A stretch of 33,523 nt of DNA, from contig CAJOKK010000005.1 in NCBI GenBank assembly GCA_905235165.1, positions 1 through 33,523 on the forward strand, given 5' to 3'. A program made the translations under genes and the position numbers. Of this stretch, positions 9,944 to 19,220 are shown piece by piece (the first letter of the stretch is position 1; each line of letters opens with the position of its first letter). The notes under the pieces were generated by a model. The model did no database searches. It worked only from the letters and a program-made list of their open reading frames with translations, and was not told the origin of the DNA. Origin of the DNA: an uncultured Atopobiaceae bacterium (GTDB taxonomy: Bacteria; Actinomycetota; Coriobacteriia; Coriobacteriales; Atopobiaceae).

Positions 9944-12309
9944 GCGCCGTCACGCGGCGCATCCGCGTCTACGGCATCGTGCAGGGCGTGGGCTTCCGTC
10001 CCACGGTCAGCCGCCATGCCCAGACGGCCCAGATTGCCGGAAGCGTCTGCAACAAGGGCCCCTACGTGGAGATCTTCGCGCAAGGCGAGGACGAGCAGGT
10101 TGAGCGCTTCCTCGAGCTGCTTCGTCATGAGCCGCCCCGACGCGCGGCCATTCTCAAGATCGACGTCAAGGATGCCGAGGACGCACCTGTCTTCGAGCGC
10201 TTTGACATCGTGGAGAGCGAGCACACCAAAGGCGAGGTATTCGTCTCACCCGACATCGCCATCTGCGACGACTGCGCGCGCGAGCTCTTTGACCCAAACG
10301 ACCGACGCTACCTGCACCCCTTCATCAACTGCACCTGTTGCGGGCCGCGCCTGACCATCCTCGACGCCCTGCCCTACGACCGCGAGCGCACGAGCATGGC
10401 GGCCTTCCCCATGTGCCCCACCTGTGCCGAGGAGTACCACAACCCGGCTTCGCGGCGCTACGACGCCCAGCCGGTCTGCTGCAACGACTGCGGGCCGGAG
10501 TGCTCCCTGCTTGACCGGCCCGAACACGGACGTGCCGCCATCAGCGAGGCGCGACGCATCATCGCGGGCGGCGGCGTGGTGGCCGTCAAGGGCATCGGCG
10601 GCTTCCACCTGTGCTGCGACGCCACGAGCGAGGCGGCCGTTGAGCTTTTGCGCGAGCGCAAGCGTCGCTCGGCCAAGCCCTTCGCCATCATGGCGCGCGA
10701 TCTTGCCGTGGCCGAACGCGAATGCGAGGTGAGCGAGCTGGCGGCCGAGATCTTGTGCGGCCACCAGAAGCCCATCCTGCTTCTGCCCAAGCGCACGGGC
10801 GGCCTAGCGTGCGAGGCGGTGGCACCGGACAATCCCAAGCTCGGCGTCATGCTCCCCTACGCGCCGCTGCAGCTTCTGCTCTTTACCTACGACGACGGCA
10901 TCGAGATGCCCGACTGCCTGGTGATGACCAGTGCCAACGAGTCGGGCGCGCCCATCTGCCGCGATGACGAGGACGCCCGTCGCGAGCTGGGCGACCTTTG
11001 CGACGCCATTCTCACCCACAACCGCCTCATCCGTCTGCGGGCCGACGACACGGTGATGGACCTCTTTGAGGACAAGCCCTACCTGGTGCGCCGCTCGCGC
11101 GGCTGGGCACCCCTGCCCTTCATTCTGTCTGACGGCGCGGCACCGCAGCTTCTGGCCGTGGGCGGCGAGCTCAAGAACGAGTTCTGCCTGGCCTCGGGCG
11201 AGCTCTACTACCCGTCGGCCTACGTGGGCGACCTGGGTGACGTGCGCACGGTCGAGGCGCTAGGCGAGAGCATCGAGCGCATGGCGACCCTGCTCGAGAT
11301 TGAGCCTCAGGTCATCGCCTGCGATCTGCATCCTGGCTACAACTCCACCATGCTCGCGCGGCGCCTTGCCGAGCAACGGGGCTGCGAGCTCATCGGCGTG
11401 CAGCACCACTGGGCACACGTGGCCGCCTGCCTCGCCGAGAACGACTTTGCCGGGCCCGCCATCGGCGTCTCCTTCGACGGGACGGGCTATGGCGAGGACG
11501 GCAGCATCTGGGGCGGCGAGATCCTGCTCTCCAGCTACGAGCGCTACGAGCGCTCGGCCCACGTGGCGAGCTTCGCGCAGCCGGGTGGCGACGCCTCGGC
11601 TCGCGAGGGATGGCGCATCGCCCTGTCGCTGCTCTGTGCCGAGCGCGGCGCGGACGAGGCGAAGGCCCTGGCCGAGCAGCTGAGGCTCTGCACGCCCGCC
11701 GAGGCCACGGCCGTCTGCGCCATGGTCAGCCGCGGCCTCAACACCGTGACCTCCACGAGCGCGGGCCGGCTCTTCGACGCCGTGAGCGCCCTTCTGGGCG
11801 TGCGCCTGGCGTCGAGCTTCGAGGGCGAGGCGGCGACGCAGCTGCAGTTCGCGGCGGATCGCCTGGACGTGAGCGAGCGGCCTGAGGAAGTTCTTCTCGA
11901 CAGCGAACGCCTGCGCGAGGAGGACGACGAGCTGATTCTGGCAAGCGACACACTCATCTCGCGAATCGTGGAGGGACGCCTTGCCGGCGAGAAGACCGAT
12001 CTTCTTGCCTACGAGTTTCACCTGGGACTTTCCGAGCTGGTGGAGGCGGCCTGCCTGGAGGTGCGTTCGCGCACGGGCGTCAAGGCCGTCGCGCTCACCG
12101 GCGGCTGCTTCCAGAACACCTTGCTGCTCGAGCTTTGTTGCACGCGGCTGCGTGCGCAGGGCTTTGACCTATATCTGCACAGCCTCGTGCCGCCCAACGA
12201 CGGCGGCATCGCGCTGGGGCAAGCCGTTATTGCGGCACATCTCGTAACCCATCGGGGCGAATCTGGCGCGGATGCGCCGAGCCCCGCAAACGCACTTGAG
12301 AGGAGCTAG
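9940..12309 (+). CDS. hypF: Carbamoyltransferase HypF
   Basis: N-terminal acylphosphatase domain (IRVYGIVQGVGFRP), zinc-finger motifs CDDCARELF/CTCCGPR/CPTCAEEY/CCNDCGPE, C-terminal HHWAHVAACLAEN and SFDGTGYGEDGSIWGGE; ATGA overlap with the NifK-like gene. Confidence 0.96.
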   Translation: MSAVTRRIRVYGIVQGVGFRPTVSRHAQTAQIAGSVCNKGPYVEIFAQGEDEQVERFLELLRHEPPRRAAILKIDVKDAEDAPVFERFDIVESEHTKGEVFVSPDIAICDDCARELFDPNDRRYLHPFINCTCCGPRLTILDALPYDRERTSMAAFPMCPTCAEEYHNPASRRYDAQPVCCNDCGPECSLLDRPEHGRAAISEARRIIAGGGVVAVKGIGGFHLCCDATSEAAVELLRERKRRSAKPFAIMARDLAVAERECEVSELAAEILCGHQKPILLLPKRTGGLACEAVAPDNPKLGVMLPYAPLQLLLFTYDDGIEMPDCLVMTSANESGAPICRDDEDARRELGDLCDAILTHNRLIRLRADDTVMDLFEDKPYLVRRSRGWAPLPFILSDGAAPQLLAVGGELKNEFCLASGELYYPSAYVGDLGDVRTVEALGESIERMATLLEIEPQVIACDLHPGYNSTMLARRLAEQRGCELIGVQHHWAHVAACLAENDFAGPAIGVSFDGTGYGEDGSIWGGEILLSSYERYERSAHVASFAQPGGDASAREGWRIALSLLCAERGADEAKALAEQLRLCTPAEATAVCAMVSRGLNTVTSTSAGRLFDAVSALLGVRLASSFEGEAATQLQFAADRLDVSERPEEVLLDSERLREEDDELILASDTLISRIVEGRLAGEKTDLLAYEFHLGLSELVEAACLEVRSRTGVKAVALTGGCFQNTLLLELCCTRLRAQGFDLYLHSLVPPNDGGIALGQAVIAAHLVTHRGESGADAPSPANALERS

Positions 12310-12311
12310 AC

Positions 12312-12527
12312 ATGTGCGTAGGACTTTCTGCCAAGGTCGTCCGCATTCAGGACGGCACCGCGCTCGTTGACGCATCGGGCGCGCGCAAGGAGATTTCGGT
12401 CGCGCTTATGGACGACCTGGAGCCCGGCGACTTCGTGATGGTGCACGCCGGCATTGCGATCGCGAAGATCTCCGACGAGGACGAGCACGAGACCGACGAG
12501 GTCATGGAGGCACTGCTCAATGAGTAA
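12312..12527 (+). CDS. hypC: HypC/HybG-family hydrogenase maturation chaperone
   Basis: MCVGLSAKVVRIQDGTALVD...VHAGIAIAKI with conserved Cys2 and VHxGxAI. Confidence 0.94.
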   Translation: MCVGLSAKVVRIQDGTALVDASGARKEISVALMDDLEPGDFVMVHAGIAIAKISDEDEHETDEVMEALLNE

Positions 12528-13569
12528 CGATGCCAAGCAGAGCGCCGCGGAGATCTTGACGTCCTACGACGGGCGGCCGCTGCGCATCATGGAGGTGTGC
12601 GGCACCCACACGCACGAGATCTTCCGTCTGGGCATCCGCAAGCTGCTGCCCGAGCAGGTGGACCTCATCAGCGGGCCGGGCTGCCCCGTCTGCGTGACGC
12701 CGGTTGGCTTCATCGACGAGGCCATCTGGCTGGCCGAGCGCGGCGTGACCATCACCACCTTCGGCGATCTGGTGCGCGTGCCGGGCACCTCGTCGAGCCT
12801 GGCCGAAGCGCGGGCAAACGGCGCTCGCGTGCAGGTGGTCTACTCGCCGCTTGACGCCGTGGCCTACGCGGTCGAGCACCCGGAGGAGCAGGTCGTCTTT
12901 CTGGCCGTGGGCTTCGAGACCACGGTGCCGGCGGCTTGCCTCGCCGCCGATAAGGCCCTGAACGAGAAGGTCGAGAACTTCTCGCTCTTGACTGCCAACA
13001 AGACCATGCCCAACGCCTACCAGGCCCTCAAGGGCTCGGCTGACGTCTTCCTCTACCCCGGGCACGTGCATGCCATCACCGGCACGGCGCTCTGCGAGGA
13101 GCTGGTGGACGAGGGCGTGAGCGGCGTCGTGGCCGGCTTCACGGCACGCGAGCTCGTGACCGCCTTGGCCGTGGCCGTGCGCAAGGGCGGCGAGGGCGAG
13201 CCCTTTTTCGTCAACGCCTACCCACGCGTGGTAAGGGCCGAGGGCACGCCCGGCGCGGTCGCCCTTATCGAGAAGGTCATGGAGCCTTGCGACAGCGAGT
13301 GGCGCGGCCTCGGCGTGATCGAGGGGTCGGGCCTGACCCTGCGCGACGCCTATGCCTCGGTGGACGCACGCAAGGTGCATCAGATTCCGCACATCGAGGG
13401 ACGCGCGAACGCGGCCTGCCGCTGCGGCGAAGTGCTGCGCGGCGACTGCAAGCCCTCTGACTGCCCCGTCTTTGGGAAGGGCTGCACGCCGCAGCATCCC
13501 GTGGGCGCCTGCATGGTCTCGGGCGAGGGCGCGTGTTCCGCTTACTACCAATACGGAGGGAGCCTGTAA
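12520..13569 (+). CDS. hypD: Hydrogenase formation protein HypD
   Basis: MEVCGTHTHEIFRLGI, GPGCPVCVTP, FETTVPA, C-terminal CRCGEVLRGDCKPSDCPVFGKGCTPQHPVGACMVSGEGAC; ATG at 12520 overlaps hypC by 8 nt. Confidence 0.95.
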   Translation: MSNDAKQSAAEILTSYDGRPLRIMEVCGTHTHEIFRLGIRKLLPEQVDLISGPGCPVCVTPVGFIDEAIWLAERGVTITTFGDLVRVPGTSSSLAEARANGARVQVVYSPLDAVAYAVEHPEEQVVFLAVGFETTVPAACLAADKALNEKVENFSLLTANKTMPNAYQALKGSADVFLYPGHVHAITGTALCEELVDEGVSGVVAGFTARELVTALAVAVRKGGEGEPFFVNAYPRVVRAEGTPGAVALIEKVMEPCDSEWRGLGVIEGSGLTLRDAYASVDARKVHQIPHIEGRANAACRCGEVLRGDCKPSDCPVFGKGCTPQHPVGACMVSGEGACSAYYQYGGSL

Positions 13570-14573
13570 TGTCAGGACAGGTAACGCTGGCCATGGGTGC
13601 CGGCGGCAAGCAGACGGCAGAGCTCATTGACGAGGTCTTTGCCACGCGATTCGACAGCCCGCTGCTCACGGCGGACGACGCCGCGGTGCTCGAGCGCCCG
13701 GCGGGTAAGATCGCCATGTCGACAGACGGCTTCATCGTGTCGCCGTCCTTCTTCCCCGGCGGCAACATCGGCAAGCTGTCCATCTGCGGCACGGTGAACG
13801 ACCTGTCGTGCATGGGCGCGCGTCCGCGCTACCTCACCTGCGCCTTCGTGATCGAGGAGGGATACCCCCTCGATGACCTGCGCCGCATTGCCGACGCGAT
13901 GGCCGAGACCGCGCAGGAGGCGGGCGTGGCCCTCGTGGCCGGTGACACCAAGGTGGCCGGGCGCGGGCAGGTGGACGGCGTCTTCATCACGACGACGGGC
14001 GTGGGCGAGATCGTGGAGGGCGCAGCTCCGGCCGGCGCTTCGGCTCGCCCCGGTGACGCAATCATCGTGACCGGTGACGTGGGCCGTCACGGCTGCACGA
14101 TCCTGCTCGCCCGCGACGAGTTCGGCATCGAGGCCGACGTCACGAGCGACTGCGCGCCCCTGTGGTCGAGCGTGGAGGCCATGCTCGACGTGACGCGCGA
14201 CATCCACGTGATTCGCGATGCCACGCGCGGCGGCGTGGGCACCGTGCTCTATGAGATCGCGGGCCAGTCCAACGTGGGCATCTCGCTCGATGCCGAGGCC
14301 GTGCCGGTGGACCCGGCGGTTGGCGGCGTCTGCCGCATGCTCGGCCTCGAGCCGCTTTACCTGGCGTGCGAGGGACGCCTTGTGGTTATCGCTCCCAAGG
14401 AGGTCGCGCCCGCGCTCGTGGAGGCGCTGCGCGGCTGCCCGCACTCGGGCGGGGCGGCCATCATCGGTGAGGTGACTGACGAGCGTCCTGGCTGGGTGGT
14501 CATGAACACGCAGATCGGAACGCAGACCCTGCTGCCGCAGCCGACGGGAGAGCTGCTTCCGAGGATCTGCTAG
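13569..14573 (+). CDS. hypE: Hydrogenase expression/formation protein HypE
   Basis: TAATG start/stop overlap with hypD; TDGFIVSPSFFPGGNIGKLSICGTVNDLSCMGARP; C-terminal PRIC with the thiocyanate-forming Cys. Confidence 0.95.
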   Translation: MSGQVTLAMGAGGKQTAELIDEVFATRFDSPLLTADDAAVLERPAGKIAMSTDGFIVSPSFFPGGNIGKLSICGTVNDLSCMGARPRYLTCAFVIEEGYPLDDLRRIADAMAETAQEAGVALVAGDTKVAGRGQVDGVFITTTGVGEIVEGAAPAGASARPGDAIIVTGDVGRHGCTILLARDEFGIEADVTSDCAPLWSSVEAMLDVTRDIHVIRDATRGGVGTVLYEIAGQSNVGISLDAEAVPVDPAVGGVCRMLGLEPLYLACEGRLVVIAPKEVAPALVEALRGCPHSGGAAIIGEVTDERPGWVVMNTQIGTQTLLPQPTGELLPRIC

Positions 14574-14605
14574 GGCTTTCGCGTGAGGCCCGGGGAAGGA
14601 GAGGC

Positions 14606-15910
14606 ATGCTGAAGAGACTTGGACCGTCCGTCGTGTCTGCCGGCGAGGCCACGACGGCGCCCTTTCCCTCGAAGCTCGAGTTCAACCCGCCGGCGCACGG
14701 CGTGTGGAACATCGTGCATACCGGCATGCTCATCCCCGAGGCACACCAGATCTATATCTGCCCCGTCAACTGCCTGCGCGGCGTGGTGCTCACCGCGGCT
14801 GAGATGGGGGCGCAGGAGCGCTTCTCCTGCGTCGTGCTCAAGGAGCAGGACGTCACGCGCGGCACCGTTGAGCAGGTCACGCTCGACGGCATCATCGAGG
14901 CGCTGCGTAAGCTCGATGAGCTGCCGCCCTGCGTGATCGTCTTTCCCGTGTGCACCCACCACTTCCTCGGCATCAACATGGCGCACCTCTATCGCCAGCT
15001 TGAGCGGGAGTTTCCGCAGGTCGACTTCGTGCGTGCCTACATGGACCCCATCATGAAGAAGCACCTGCCGCCCGACGTGCGGCTTCGCCGCGCGATGTAC
15101 GAGCCGCTGCGTCCCTGTAAGGCCGACGAGCAGCTCGTGGCCGTGCTGGGAAGCGACTTTGCCCTCGACGAGAGCTGCGACCTGCGGCACGTTCTTCTCG
15201 GCGGCGGCTATCGGCTGGTGGACATCCAGCACTGCCAGAGCTACGAGGAGTACCTTGCGCTCGCTCGCGCCGCGACCTTCATCTCGACCTATCCCAACGG
15301 GCGAAACGGGGCCGAGCGCGCGGCCGTGCGGCTGGGACGTCGCCACCTCTTCCTGCCGGGGAGCTTTGACTCTGAGGAGATCGCCGCAGAGCATGCGCAG
15401 CTTGCCGAGGCGCTGGGACTGGCGGCGATCGACGTGACGAGTGAGATCGAGGCCTGCAAGCAGGCGCTCGCCCAGGCGCTTGCGATCATCGGGCAGACGC
15501 CCATCGCCATCGACGCCTCTGCGCATCCGCGCCCGCTCGGACTGGCGCGTCTGCTGCTCGAAAGCGGCTTCGACGTGCGCGAGGTCTACCTCGATGCCGT
15601 CATGGGCGAGGAGGAACCGGCGCTGGCCTGGCTGCGCGAGCATGCCCCCGAGGTAGAACTCTCATCGATCATCTTGCCTGACCTGCGCGTTGCCGAGCGC
15701 ACGCGCGAGCAGGAAGTACTTGCCATCGGACAGAAGGCCGCGTGGTTCACGGGCAGCTCGCACTTCGTCAACCTTGTGGAAGGTGGCGGACTGTGGGGCT
15801 TTGACGGCGTGCGGCGCATGGCCGCGCTGATGGTGGATGCCTTCGAGCACGAGAAGGACCCGCGCGACCTTATCCCCCGCAAGGGCCTTGGCTGCCCCAG
15901 TTGCTTTTAG
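14606..15910 (+). CDS. NifD-like nitrogenase component 1 subunit, pair 2
   Basis: IYICPVNCLRGVVLTAAEMG and FPVCTHHFLGINMAHLYRQL correspond to component-1 cysteine motifs; starts 32 nt after hypE; unusual C-terminus GLGCPSCF. Confidence 0.82.
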   Translation: MLKRLGPSVVSAGEATTAPFPSKLEFNPPAHGVWNIVHTGMLIPEAHQIYICPVNCLRGVVLTAAEMGAQERFSCVVLKEQDVTRGTVEQVTLDGIIEALRKLDELPPCVIVFPVCTHHFLGINMAHLYRQLEREFPQVDFVRAYMDPIMKKHLPPDVRLRRAMYEPLRPCKADEQLVAVLGSDFALDESCDLRHVLLGGGYRLVDIQHCQSYEEYLALARAATFISTYPNGRNGAERAAVRLGRRHLFLPGSFDSEEIAAEHAQLAEALGLAAIDVTSEIEACKQALAQALAIIGQTPIAIDASAHPRPLGLARLLLESGFDVREVYLDAVMGEEEPALAWLREHAPEVELSSIILPDLRVAERTREQEVLAIGQKAAWFTGSSHFVNLVEGGGLWGFDGVRRMAALMVDAFEHEKDPRDLIPRKGLGCPSCF

Positions 15911-15985
15911 GGCGTCGGGCGCGGGCGTAAGCATGGGCGTGAGGGAATTCTTGTTTTGAGGCCAACGATCGACGAGGAGCTTGGC

Positions 15986-17104
15986 ATGGGACGCACAAAC
16001 CACCTGCTTCCGGTCTATACCGGCGACGTTTCCGGCGCCTGCTCGGCCCTGTACGAGCTGGGCGGCATGGTGGTCATCCACGACCCGTCGGGCTGCAACT
16101 CGACCTACAATACGCACGACGAGACGCGCTGGTACGACCAGGACAGCCTCATCTTCATCACGGGCCTAACTGAGCGCGACGCTGTACTCGGCAATGACGA
16201 GAAGCTCGTGCGCGACGTGGTTGACGCGGCGCTCGAACTGCGGCCGCGCTTCGTGGCCTTATGCAACTCGCCCATCCCCTGGATTAGCGGCACCGACTTC
16301 GCAGCGCTCTGCCGACTCATCGAACGACAGACGGGCATACCCTGCCTCTACGTGCGAACCAATGGCATGCACGACTACGTGGTGGGTGCCGGCAACGCCC
16401 TGGCCGAGATTGCGCGACGCTTCGTTGTCAGCACGAACGGCGTGTGCGCCGGAAGCGCCAATTTGCTCGGGGTGACGCCGCTCGACTTCCACCAGGCTGA
16501 CGCCGTACAGCGCCTGCGCGACTTCGTGGAGGGGGCGGGCTTTTCCGTGAGCTCGTGTTGGGCCATGGGAAGCTCGCTTGACGAGTTGACACGAGCGGGC
16601 GAGGCCAGCGTGAATGTGGTCGTGTCGGCGGCGGGACTGGCGGCGGCCAAGGTGCTGCGCGAGCGCTTCGGCACGCCCTATGTGGTAGGAACGCCCTTTG
16701 TGGGCTATGCAGACCTGAGCGGTTTTCTCCCTGAGCTCGAACGCTCGATGCGGGAGGCAGTCGCATCGGGTGCGTGCCTGTATCCCTGTCGAGACGCTCG
16801 CTCTCGCTGTGATGACGGGAGCTGTTGCGTAATTGCGGATCCGGTAGCGGCCGGCTCGCTTGCAGCGGCGCGGGAGGCTGCCGGCCTTGGGAGTACGCGC
16901 GTGATCTGCGCGACCGAGGCGGCGCGCGAGCTGCTCGCTGAGAGTGACGTTACAGTAGACGGCGAGGAGCAGGTACGCGCGGCGCTTGCGCAGGCCACGA
17001 CGGTCTTCGCAGACCCCTCCTTCAAGCCGGCACTTGCCAAGGACGCCGAGCTCGTACCTCTCCCCCATCTGGCCTTCTCCGGCCGCGCCGCCCTCTCCGA
17101 ATGA
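15986..17104 (+). CDS. NifK-like nitrogenase component 1 subunit, pair 2
   Basis: ATG at 15986 with upstream GAGGAGC (ORF track begins at a TTG, 15956); VSGACSALYELGG, IHDPSGCNSTYN, ALCNSPIPWISGTDF retain three P-cluster-like cysteines. Confidence 0.83.
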   Translation: MGRTNHLLPVYTGDVSGACSALYELGGMVVIHDPSGCNSTYNTHDETRWYDQDSLIFITGLTERDAVLGNDEKLVRDVVDAALELRPRFVALCNSPIPWISGTDFAALCRLIERQTGIPCLYVRTNGMHDYVVGAGNALAEIARRFVVSTNGVCAGSANLLGVTPLDFHQADAVQRLRDFVEGAGFSVSSCWAMGSSLDELTRAGEASVNVVVSAAGLAAAKVLRERFGTPYVVGTPFVGYADLSGFLPELERSMREAVASGACLYPCRDARSRCDDGSCCVIADPVAAGSLAAAREAAGLGSTRVICATEAARELLAESDVTVDGEEQVRAALAQATTVFADPSFKPALAKDAELVPLPHLAFSGRAALSE

Positions 17105-17134
17105 GTCAGTTACCGTAGTCCTTTTTGACTCATT
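17102..17134. repeat. 33-bp TGAGTCA...TGACTCATT motif (solo copy)
   Basis: tgagtcagttaccgtagtcctttttgactcatt; first three bases are the nifK-like-2 stop codon. Confidence 0.9.
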
Positions 17135-17148
17135 CACTTTTTGATATG

Positions 17149-17384
17149 GGCGGGGGCCCGGGGTGAGTCAGTTACCGTAGCCCTTTTTGACTCATTCCCG
17201 AGGGGCGGCGCGGAGGCCTGAGCGAACGTTCTGCGGCAATGAGGAGCGAAGCGAGCGAGTCCCGCAGCTGCCGCGCCTTAAGCGACGAATGTTCTTGCCG
17301 CAGAGTTCGCTCAGGCCTGCCCGCCGCCCCTCGGGAATGAGTCAAAAAGGGCTACGGTAACTGACTCACCCCCGAGCCCCCGCC
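17149..17384. repeat. Large palindromic element, copy 2, with 33-bp terminal inverted repeats (17165-17197 / 17336-17368)
   Basis: Terminal repeat TGAGTCAGTTACCGTAGCCCTTTTTGACTCATT and its exact reverse complement; arms continue inward (CCCGAGGGGCGGCG, AGGCCTGAGCGAAC) and outward (GGGCGGGGGCCCGGGG); contains the shared core. Confidence 0.9.
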
Positions 17385-17467
17385 ACTCGCAGAATTTCTC
17401 GTAATTCTACTTTCTAGTTTTCATTACTAGGTCTATCATTTTAATCAGTTGATAGAAGGGAGTTGCC

Positions 17468-18124
17468 ATGTCAGCAGCCAAAGCAAGCATCCAGCGCGCC
17501 TACAGCATCGGCGAGGAAATCGCCAACTCGATCTCGCACGGCATTGGCTTTGCCCTCGGGGTTGCCGCCCTTGTCCTTCTCATCATCACTGCGGTCGGAC
17601 ACGGTGGCGGCGTTCGCACGGCCGCGGCCCTCTGCATGGGCATTACGCTCATCGTTGAGTACCTGCTCTCGACCCTCTATCACGCCATCCAGACGCCTCG
17701 CGCCAAGTCTGTCCTGCGCGTGCTCGATCACTCGGCCATCTACCTGCTCATTGCCGGCAGCTATGCCCCCTTTGCCCTTGTCACCCTGAACGACGCCGGT
17801 GGCCAGCTCCTGTTTGCCTTTGTCTGCGTCCTCGCTGTCGCGGGCGTTGTTGCCGAAGCCATCACGCGCGAGCGGCAGTCCAAGTGGCTGACCATCGCCC
17901 TGTACCTTGCCATGGGTTGGGCCATCGCCCTGCATATCGGTGACCTCTACCACCTGCTTGACAGCCCCGCCTTTTGGCTTCTGTTGGGCGGTGGCATCAG
18001 CTACACCATCGGCACCGTCTTTTATGTCATGAAGGGCATTCCCTACATGCACTTTGTGTTTCACCTGTTCGTTCTTGCCGGCTCGGTCTGCATCACGCTC
18101 TCAGCCCTCCTCTACGTGTTGTAA
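17468..18124 (+). CDS. Hemolysin III / PAQR-family membrane protein (YqfA/TrhA-like)
   Basis: ANSISHGIGFALGVAALVLLI, STLYHAI, LDHSAIYLLIAGSYAPF, ALHIGDLYHLL and HFVFHLFVLAGS are family hallmarks. Confidence 0.93.
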   Translation: MSAAKASIQRAYSIGEEIANSISHGIGFALGVAALVLLIITAVGHGGGVRTAAALCMGITLIVEYLLSTLYHAIQTPRAKSVLRVLDHSAIYLLIAGSYAPFALVTLNDAGGQLLFAFVCVLAVAGVVAEAITRERQSKWLTIALYLAMGWAIALHIGDLYHLLDSPAFWLLLGGGISYTIGTVFYVMKGIPYMHFVFHLFVLAGSVCITLSALLYVL

Positions 18125-18196
18125 ACTGGGGTTTCTTTCAGAAATCCGCTGTGGCGGCATATCCCGCGCCACGGTTACACGCAGTCGGAGGTGGCC

Positions 18197-19207
18197 ATGT
18201 ACACGATCCATGAGCAGACGTGGGACTTTGTGGAAAGCACCATCATTCCGCAGTACCCCCATGTGCCCATCGAGCAGACCAGGGCCTGGGCATCCTATCA
18301 GCAAACCATTGAGGGACGAACTCCTTGGGGCGTACTGTCCATCGCTCGCGACGGCGTTGTAGCGGCTTACGTCTCGCTCTTTGACTACCAGACTCACGGC
18401 TATCACTACCTGCGCTCGCACCACGGTCCGGTGTGGGTTGAGCAGCCCAGCGAGCAAGAGGAGCGCGAGGCGCTCGAGGCCCTGCGCGACTTTGTTCGTG
18501 CTAAGGACAAGCGCCAGCTCTTCGTGCGCCTTTCCGTTGATGCCGACCTCGACATCTGTCAGCCGGTGCTGTCGGGCATTCCCTACGACACGACGGTTTT
18601 TGTTGACGTGACCGGCGGTGACGAGGAGATCTTGTCGCGCATGAAGACGCGCGGCAGGCGCGACGTGCGCAAGTCGCTGCGTGAGGCGCCCGTGACCTGC
18701 GCCGACGAGACCGAGCAGGCACTCGAGTCCTTCCGCGAGTACTACGCCGTCATGGAGGACACCGCGCAGCGTGACGGCTTTACGCCTGCGCCGATCTCTG
18801 ACTACGAGCAGATGCTCGCCTGCCTGGGCAAGGAGCACAGCCGTGTGTTCGCCGCTCGTCTTGAGGAGACGGGTGCCGTCTGCGCATGGTCGCTTTACAC
18901 CATCTCGGGCACGCTTGCCACGCGCTACTACGCCGCCTCTGCCACCGAGGTTATGCGCCTGCACGTGGCTGATCGCCTCTGCTACTTCGAGCTCTGCGAG
19001 GTCGGTCGAAACGGCATCGTTGACGTTGACCTCATGGCCGTGGGCTCGGACTTCTGTCCGCAGCTGAAGGGCCTCAATGGGTTCAAGTGCAAGTTCGCGA
19101 AAGAGACCGTGCGCGTGGCTCCCGACCGCGACCTGCCCGTGCGCGCAGGCGCGTACGGCCTGCTCGTTACGGCGAAGTCTCTGCGCTCCAAGCTGCGCGG
19201 AGAGTGA
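18197..19207 (+). CDS. FemAB/GNAT-like peptidoglycan bridge formation protein
   Basis: MYTIHEQTWDFVESTIIPQYPHVPIEQTRAWASYQ..., ILSRMKTRGRRDVRKSLRE, GLNGFKCKFA; ATG at 18197 with CGGAGG upstream (ORF track starts at a GTG). Confidence 0.72.
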   Translation: MYTIHEQTWDFVESTIIPQYPHVPIEQTRAWASYQQTIEGRTPWGVLSIARDGVVAAYVSLFDYQTHGYHYLRSHHGPVWVEQPSEQEEREALEALRDFVRAKDKRQLFVRLSVDADLDICQPVLSGIPYDTTVFVDVTGGDEEILSRMKTRGRRDVRKSLREAPVTCADETEQALESFREYYAVMEDTAQRDGFTPAPISDYEQMLACLGKEHSRVFAARLEETGAVCAWSLYTISGTLATRYYAASATEVMRLHVADRLCYFELCEVGRNGIVDVDLMAVGSDFCPQLKGLNGFKCKFAKETVRVAPDRDLPVRAGAYGLLVTAKSLRSKLRGE

Positions 19208-19220
19208 GTCAGTCACCGTA

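Noticed and set aside
6769-17104. Classical nitrogen fixation (nif) cluster
   Set aside because: No nifB, nifE/N or other nif accessory genes recognised in the window, and component-1 proteins are short and lack an evident FeMo-co ligand pattern; better described as nitrogenase-like.
6769-17104. DPOR (BchLNB) or F430 biosynthesis (CfbCD)
   Set aside because: No neighbouring tetrapyrrole biosynthesis genes, and hydrogenase-maturation neighbours instead; phylogeny needed for a firm exclusion.
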